From positions 744,001-808,000 of the forward strand of contig SPDP01000002.1 in the NCBI GenBank assembly GCA_009360345.1: DNA of 64,000 nucleotides, in the 5' to 3' direction. Source of the stretch: Alcaligenaceae bacterium SAGV5 (lineage in GTDB: Bacteria > Pseudomonadota > Gammaproteobacteria > Burkholderiales > Burkholderiaceae_B). The position numbers were made by a program, and so were the translations under genes. Of the stretch, positions 60,021 through 64,000 are shown one piece after another (the first letter of the stretch is position 1; every line of letters begins with the position of its first letter). The notes beneath the pieces were generated by a model. It worked only from the letters and a program-made list of their open reading frames with translations, searched no databases and was not told where the DNA came from.

Positions 60021-62528
60021 ATGCCCATGCTCAACCAAGCCTCTTTCCGCAACCGACCGGCACCGGCGCCCCTGGCCCGGACGCTGGCCGTGGCGGTCTC
60101 CTCGGCCCTGCTGGCGCTGGCCGTACCGCCCGCCGCCGGCGCCGCCGCCGCAGGTGCCGGCGCCGCCAACTCCTCGGCGGCCGACGGCGTGGTGCTCAAC
60201 TTCGTCAACACCGAGCTGGACGCGGTCGTGCGCGCGCTGGGGCAGTTCACCGGCAAGACCTTCCTGGTCGATCCCCGCGTCAAGGGCCAGCTGACCCTGG
60301 TCTCCGAGAACCCGGTCAACCGCGACACCGCCTATCGCATGCTGCTGGGCGCGCTGCGCATGCAGGGCTTCGCGGTGGTGGAGGTGGACGGCGTCAGCAA
60401 GGTGGTCCCCGAGGCCGACGCCAAGTTGCAGGGCAGCCCGGTCACCAGCGGCGCCGGCGCCAACAGCGGCCAGCTCGTCACCCAGGTGTTCAAGCTCAAC
60501 TACGAGAGCGCGACCAACCTGGTGCCCGTGCTGCGGCCCATGATCGCGCCGAACAACCCGATCAATGCCTACCCGGGCAACAACACACTGGTCATCACCG
60601 ACTACGCCGACAACCTGAAGCGCATCGCCAACATCATCGCCAGCGTCGATACCCCCTCGGCCATCGCCACCGACCTGATCGAGATCAAGTACGGCATCGC
60701 CACCGACGTGGCGGCGCTGGTCACCAAGCTGCTCGATCCGGGCACCGGCGGCGACGCCACGCAGCGGATCACCGCCGTGGCCGACCCCCGCACCAACAGC
60801 GTCCTGCTCCGCGCCAGCAGCCCGGCGCGCAACAAGCTCGCGCGCGACCTGATCGCCAGGCTGGACAACCCCGCGGCCCGCGCCACCAACATGCACGTGG
60901 TCTACCTGCGCAACGCCGAGGCGGTCAAACTGGCCGAAGTGCTGCGGGGCGTGCTGACCGGGCAGTCGGGCACCGGCACGATGGGCGGCACGGGCAGCCT
61001 GGGCGGCGGGATGAGCGGCGGACTCGGCGCCGGGCTGGGCGGCTCGACCGGCCTCTCCGGCAACAACACCTCGTCCGTCAGCGGCAACTCCAACACCTCG
61101 AACACCTCCGGCGCCCTGGGCGGCGGAACGGGGCTGGGCGGTTCCGGCTCGCTGGGCGGCACGACCCAGGCCGGCTCGACCGTGTTCAGCGGCGGCGGCG
61201 CGACGGTCCAGGCCGACGCCACCACCAACACGCTGATCATCACCGCGCCCGAGCCGCTCTACCGCAGCCTGCGCGAGATCATCGACCTGCTCGACGTGCG
61301 CCGCGCGCAGATCTTCGTCGAAAGCCTGATCGTCGAAGTCTCGGCCGAAACCGCCGCCGAATTCGGCATCCAGTGGCTGACCGGGCTCGGCAACCTGAAC
61401 GCGGGCAACGGTACCGCCGTGGTGGGCGGCACCAGCTTCGGCGGCACGGGCTCGAACATCATCGGCGCGGCGCAGAACATCGGCTCCATCGGCAAGGGCC
61501 TGAGCATCGGCATCGCCAAGGGCTCGGTCAACATTCCGGGCATCGGCCAGGTCACCAACCTGGGCTTCCTCGCCCGCGCCCTCGAAACCCAGGCCGGCGG
61601 CAACATCCTGTCCACGCCCAACCTGCTGACGCTGGACAACGAGCAGGCCAGCATCATCATCGGCCAGAACGTGCCCTTCATCACGGGCCAGTACGCGCAG
61701 ACCGGCAGCACCTCCACCGTCAGCCCGTTCCAGACCGTGGAGCGCAAGGACGTAGGCCTGACGCTCAAGGTCAAGCCACAGGTGTCCGAAGGCGGCACGG
61801 TCAAGATGAGCATCTACCAGGAAGTCAGCAGCGTAGACGAAAGCAAGTCCAACAGCGCGGGCATCATCACCAACAAGCGTGCCATCGAATCCAACGTGCT
61901 CGTGGACGACGGCCAGATCATCGTCATCGGCGGCCTGATCCAGGACCAGGTCACGGGCAGCGTGGAAAAAGTGCCGGGACTGGGCGACATTCCCGTCCTG
62001 GGCAACCTTTTCCGCTACGACAACCGCAAGCGCACCAAGACCAACCTCATGGTGTTCCTGCGGCCCTACGTGGTACGCGAAGGCGGCTCGCAAAGCAGCC
62101 TGATGATCGACCGCTACGAATACATGCGCGCCCAGCAGGCCCAGGCGCAGCCGGGCTCGCACTGGCTGCTGCCCGACATGCAGGCGCCGCAGTTGCCGCC
62201 GCGCGTGCCCGGCGTGGGCGACCCCGTCCAGAGCGGCAGTGCCGGCGCCGGCAACGTGCCGCCCACGACGATCCCGCGCGACGTCTCGGCGCTGCAATCG
62301 ACCGACCCGACCATCGTGCTCCAGGTGTTCGGCGCGCCTTCCGAAAGCGAGGCCCACCTGGCCTCGCGCCGGGTCGCCGACGCGGGCATGAGCGCCTACG
62401 TGGTCCACGACGATGCCCTGCGCTGGGACGTGCGCATGCGCGTGGCGCGCGACCGCGTCACGGTGGACTCCACCCTGGCGGCCCTGCGCGACCTGGGCTA
62501 CGCCGCCGAGATCGTGACACGGCCATGA
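60021..62528 (+). CDS. gspD: type II secretion outer-membrane secretin GspD with SPOR-like C-terminal extension
   Basis: An 835-residue secretin. The signal peptide runs to about residue 40. N0 ([20 protein letters not shown]) and N1-N3 domains follow, with a 75-residue Gly/Ser/Thr/Asn-rich insertion in N3 (about residues 316-392). The secretin core contains [20 protein letters not shown] and [15 protein letters not shown]. After the usual end (~700) there is a Pro/Ala linker, then residues ~763-833 with two alternating beta-helix units ([20 protein letters not shown] and [20 protein letters not shown]) that look like a SPOR domain. The extension is unusual for GspD. Confidence 0.93.
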   Translation: MPMLNQASFRNRPAPAPLARTLAVAVSSALLALAVPPAAGAAAAGAGAANSSAADGVVLNFVNTELDAVVRALGQFTGKTFLVDPRVKGQLTLVSENPVNRDTAYRMLLGALRMQGFAVVEVDGVSKVVPEADAKLQGSPVTSGAGANSGQLVTQVFKLNYESATNLVPVLRPMIAPNNPINAYPGNNTLVITDYADNLKRIANIIASVDTPSAIATDLIEIKYGIATDVAALVTKLLDPGTGGDATQRITAVADPRTNSVLLRASSPARNKLARDLIARLDNPAARATNMHVVYLRNAEAVKLAEVLRGVLTGQSGTGTMGGTGSLGGGMSGGLGAGLGGSTGLSGNNTSSVSGNSNTSNTSGALGGGTGLGGSGSLGGTTQAGSTVFSGGGATVQADATTNTLIITAPEPLYRSLREIIDLLDVRRAQIFVESLIVEVSAETAAEFGIQWLTGLGNLNAGNGTAVVGGTSFGGTGSNIIGAAQNIGSIGKGLSIGIAKGSVNIPGIGQVTNLGFLARALETQAGGNILSTPNLLTLDNEQASIIIGQNVPFITGQYAQTGSTSTVSPFQTVERKDVGLTLKVKPQVSEGGTVKMSIYQEVSSVDESKSNSAGIITNKRAIESNVLVDDGQIIVIGGLIQDQVTGSVEKVPGLGDIPVLGNLFRYDNRKRTKTNLMVFLRPYVVREGGSQSSLMIDRYEYMRAQQAQAQPGSHWLLPDMQAPQLPPRVPGVGDPVQSGSAGAGNVPPTTIPRDVSALQSTDPTIVLQVFGAPSESEAHLASRRVADAGMSAYVVHDDALRWDVRMRVARDRVTVDSTLAALRDLGYAAEIVTRP

Positions 62529-63949
62529 ACCCGCTGCCTTATTCCTGGGCCCGGGCGCAGCGGGCGCTGCTCAGCATGCGGCCCGACGGCAACCTGCTGA
62601 CGGTCAGCCCGCGCACGCCGGCCTGGGCCATCGCCGAAGTCCAGCGCCGCCACGGCGCGGTGCGCATCGCGCGGATTTCCGACGCCGAACTGGAAACGCG
62701 CCTGACCGCGGCCTACGCCGATACCGGGGATGCCGCCGCGGTGGTGGGCGCGGCCGAGAACGAGATCGACCTGGCGCGCCTGATGCAGGACATTCCCGAA
62801 GTGGAAGACCTGCTCGAAACCCAGGACGACGCGCCCGTCATCCGGATGATCAACGCGCTGTTCACCCAGGCCGCGCGCGACGGGGCGAGCGACATCCACA
62901 TCGAGCCCTTCGAGACCCACTCGGTGGTGCGCTACCGCGTGGACGGAACGCTGCGCGACGTGGTGAGCCCGCGCAAGGCGCTGCACGCGGCGCTGATCTC
63001 GCGCATCAAGATCATGGCCAACCTCGACATCTCGGAAAAGCGCCTGCCGCAGGACGGGCGCATCGCGCTGCGCGTGGGGGGCCGCCCGATCGACGTACGG
63101 GTGTCCACGCTGCCCACCGGCCACGGCGAACGCGCGGTGCTGCGCCTGCTGGACAAGGAAGCGGGCCGGCTCGAATTGTCGCGCCTGGGCATGGACGCCG
63201 GACTGCTGAAGCAGTTGGACCGGCTCATCCACCAGCCCCACGGCATCGTCCTGGTCACCGGCCCGACCGGCAGCGGCAAGACCACCACGCTGTACGCCGC
63301 GCTGGGCCGGCTCGATGCCTCCACCACCAACATCCTGACGGTGGAAGATCCCATCGAGTACGACCTGCCCGGCATCAGCCAGACCCAGGTCAACGCCAAG
63401 ATCAGCATGAGCTTCGCGCTGGCGCTGCGCGCCATCCTGCGCCAGGATCCGGACGTGATCATGATCGGCGAGATCCGCGACCTGGAAACCGCGCAGATCG
63501 CGGTGCAGGCTTCGTTGACCGGCCACCTGGTGCTGGCCACGCTGCACACCAACGACTCGGTGTCCGCCGTGACGCGCCTGACCGACATGGGCGTGGAACC
63601 GTTCCTGCTGTCGTCGTCGCTGCTGGGCGTGCTGGCCCAGCGCCTCGTCCGGCGCCTGTGCCCCGATTGCAAGGAATCGCACACCGAGCCCGACGGCCGC
63701 GCCGTGTACCGTCCGGTGGGCTGCGCCACGTGCAGCCACACCGGCTATCTCGGCCGCACCGGCATCCACGAACTCTATACCGTGGACGATGCGCAGCGGC
63801 AGCTGATCCATGAAGGCGCGGGCGAGCAGGAACTGCGCAACGCGGCGCAGGCCGCGGGCATGCGCACCATGCGGCAGGACGGCGACCGCTGGATCGACTC
63901 CGGCACGACCTCGCCCGAAGAAGTCGTCCGCGTCACACGAGATGTCTAG
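62525..63949 (+). CDS. gspE: type II secretion ATPase GspE
   Basis: A 474-residue hexameric ATPase. N2 domain ([12 protein letters not shown]), Walker [11 protein letters not shown], Asp box [11 protein letters not shown], Walker [13 protein letters not shown] and His box ATLHTNDS are complete. The zinc-binding tetracysteine motif is CPDC plus CATC. The N-terminal GspL-binding domain is present but short. It powers pseudopilus assembly. ATG overlaps the gspD stop by four bases. Confidence 0.97.
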   Translation: MNPLPYSWARAQRALLSMRPDGNLLTVSPRTPAWAIAEVQRRHGAVRIARISDAELETRLTAAYADTGDAAAVVGAAENEIDLARLMQDIPEVEDLLETQDDAPVIRMINALFTQAARDGASDIHIEPFETHSVVRYRVDGTLRDVVSPRKALHAALISRIKIMANLDISEKRLPQDGRIALRVGGRPIDVRVSTLPTGHGERAVLRLLDKEAGRLELSRLGMDAGLLKQLDRLIHQPHGIVLVTGPTGSGKTTTLYAALGRLDASTTNILTVEDPIEYDLPGISQTQVNAKISMSFALALRAILRQDPDVIMIGEIRDLETAQIAVQASLTGHLVLATLHTNDSVSAVTRLTDMGVEPFLLSSSLLGVLAQRLVRRLCPDCKESHTEPDGRAVYRPVGCATCSHTGYLGRTGIHELYTVDDAQRQLIHEGAGEQELRNAAQAAGMRTMRQDGDRWIDSGTTSPEEVVRVTRDV

Positions 63950-63963
63950 GAGGAAAGGCTGAC

Positions 63964-64000
63964 ATGCCTTCGTATCGCTTCGAAGCCGCCGACGCACTGG
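63964..64000 (+). CDS. gspF: type II secretion inner-membrane protein GspF, N-terminal fragment
   Basis: Only the first 12 codons (MPSYRFEAADAL) lie in the window. This start is typical of GspF, the polytopic inner-membrane platform protein, and the gene position after gspE agrees. An AGGAAAGG ribosome site precedes ATG 63964. Confidence 0.8.
   Translation, partial: MPSYRFEAADAL

Noticed and set aside
59895..62408. Long minus-strand frame opposite gspD
   Set aside because: Composition and extent show a shadow of the secretin gene; nothing domain-like can be read.

Overview
The window looks like the chromosome of a high-GC betaproteobacterium of the Alcaligenaceae, most like Bordetella or Achromobacter. 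Reasons: uniformly GC-rich coding sequence, the gene order tRNA-Tyr/Gly/Thr-tuf-tRNA-Trp-secE-nusG-rplKAJL-rpoBC, five Bug-type (tripartite tricarboxylate family) binding proteins, and a BpsR/NicR/PicR-type MarR regulator. Species cannot be fixed from sequence reading alone.

Region 1 (1-12350, + strand) is a nearly complete picolinate (pyridine-2-carboxylate) degradation cluster of the pic type. It encodes a three-subunit molybdenum hydroxylase with a CoxG-like partner (step A; the first subunit is cut by the window edge), a four-component Rieske oxygenase (step B), a gamma-resorcylate-type decarboxylase (C), 2,5-dihydroxypyridine dioxygenase (D), N-formylmaleamate deformylase (E), maleamate amidase (F), maleate isomerase (G) and a MarR repressor (R). 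Together they would take picolinate through 6-hydroxypicolinate, 3,6-dihydroxypicolinate, 2,5-dihydroxypyridine, N-formylmaleamate, maleamate and maleate to fumarate. Two near-identical 12-bp palindromes, before the Rieske ferredoxin gene and before picR, are good PicR operator candidates.

Region 2 (12323-31024) is accessory catabolism and uptake. It holds a minus-strand operon (3-hydroxyanthranilate dioxygenase-like, isochorismatase, Bug, metallo-beta-lactamase-fold, LysR), a plus-strand Bug gene, a tightly coupled minus-strand operon (Bug, YtcJ-like amidohydrolase, amidase, gamma-glutamyltransferase), another plus-strand Bug gene, and a minus-strand taurine/nitrate-type ABC uptake operon ending in a class II aldolase and an isochorismatase. 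Both LysR regulators carry two helix-turn-helix domains in tandem. A gapped 32-bp motif (9 bp, 15 free bases, 8 bp) is repeated exactly in two of the intergenic regions.

Region 3 (31011-45378, - strand) is the core transcription/translation block. A strong promoter drives tRNA-Tyr, tRNA-Gly, tRNA-Thr and tuf; then come tRNA-Trp, secE, nusG, rplK, rplA, rplJ, rplL, rpoB and rpoC, with an L10-type leader, hairpins between nusG and rplK, an attenuator after rplL and a terminator after rpoC.

Region 4 (45450-53662) holds a Bug gene and a CoA-dependent operon: enoyl-CoA hydratase, a thiolase-fold protein without the nucleophilic cysteine, its DUF35 partner, a CaiB-type CoA-transferase and a quinone oxidoreductase. 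It may be a retro-aldol side-chain-shortening pathway. Lrp and GntR regulators and 4-hydroxyphenylpyruvate dioxygenase follow.

Region 5 (53786-64000) is a type II secretion locus: gspC divergent from gspGHIJKLMNDEF, with a 17-bp perfect palindrome between the two arms. The secretin has a SPOR-like C-terminal extension. The operon runs out of the window in gspF. Two ~80-bp palindromic repeats (43488-43567 and 53661-53745) share a covarying stem.
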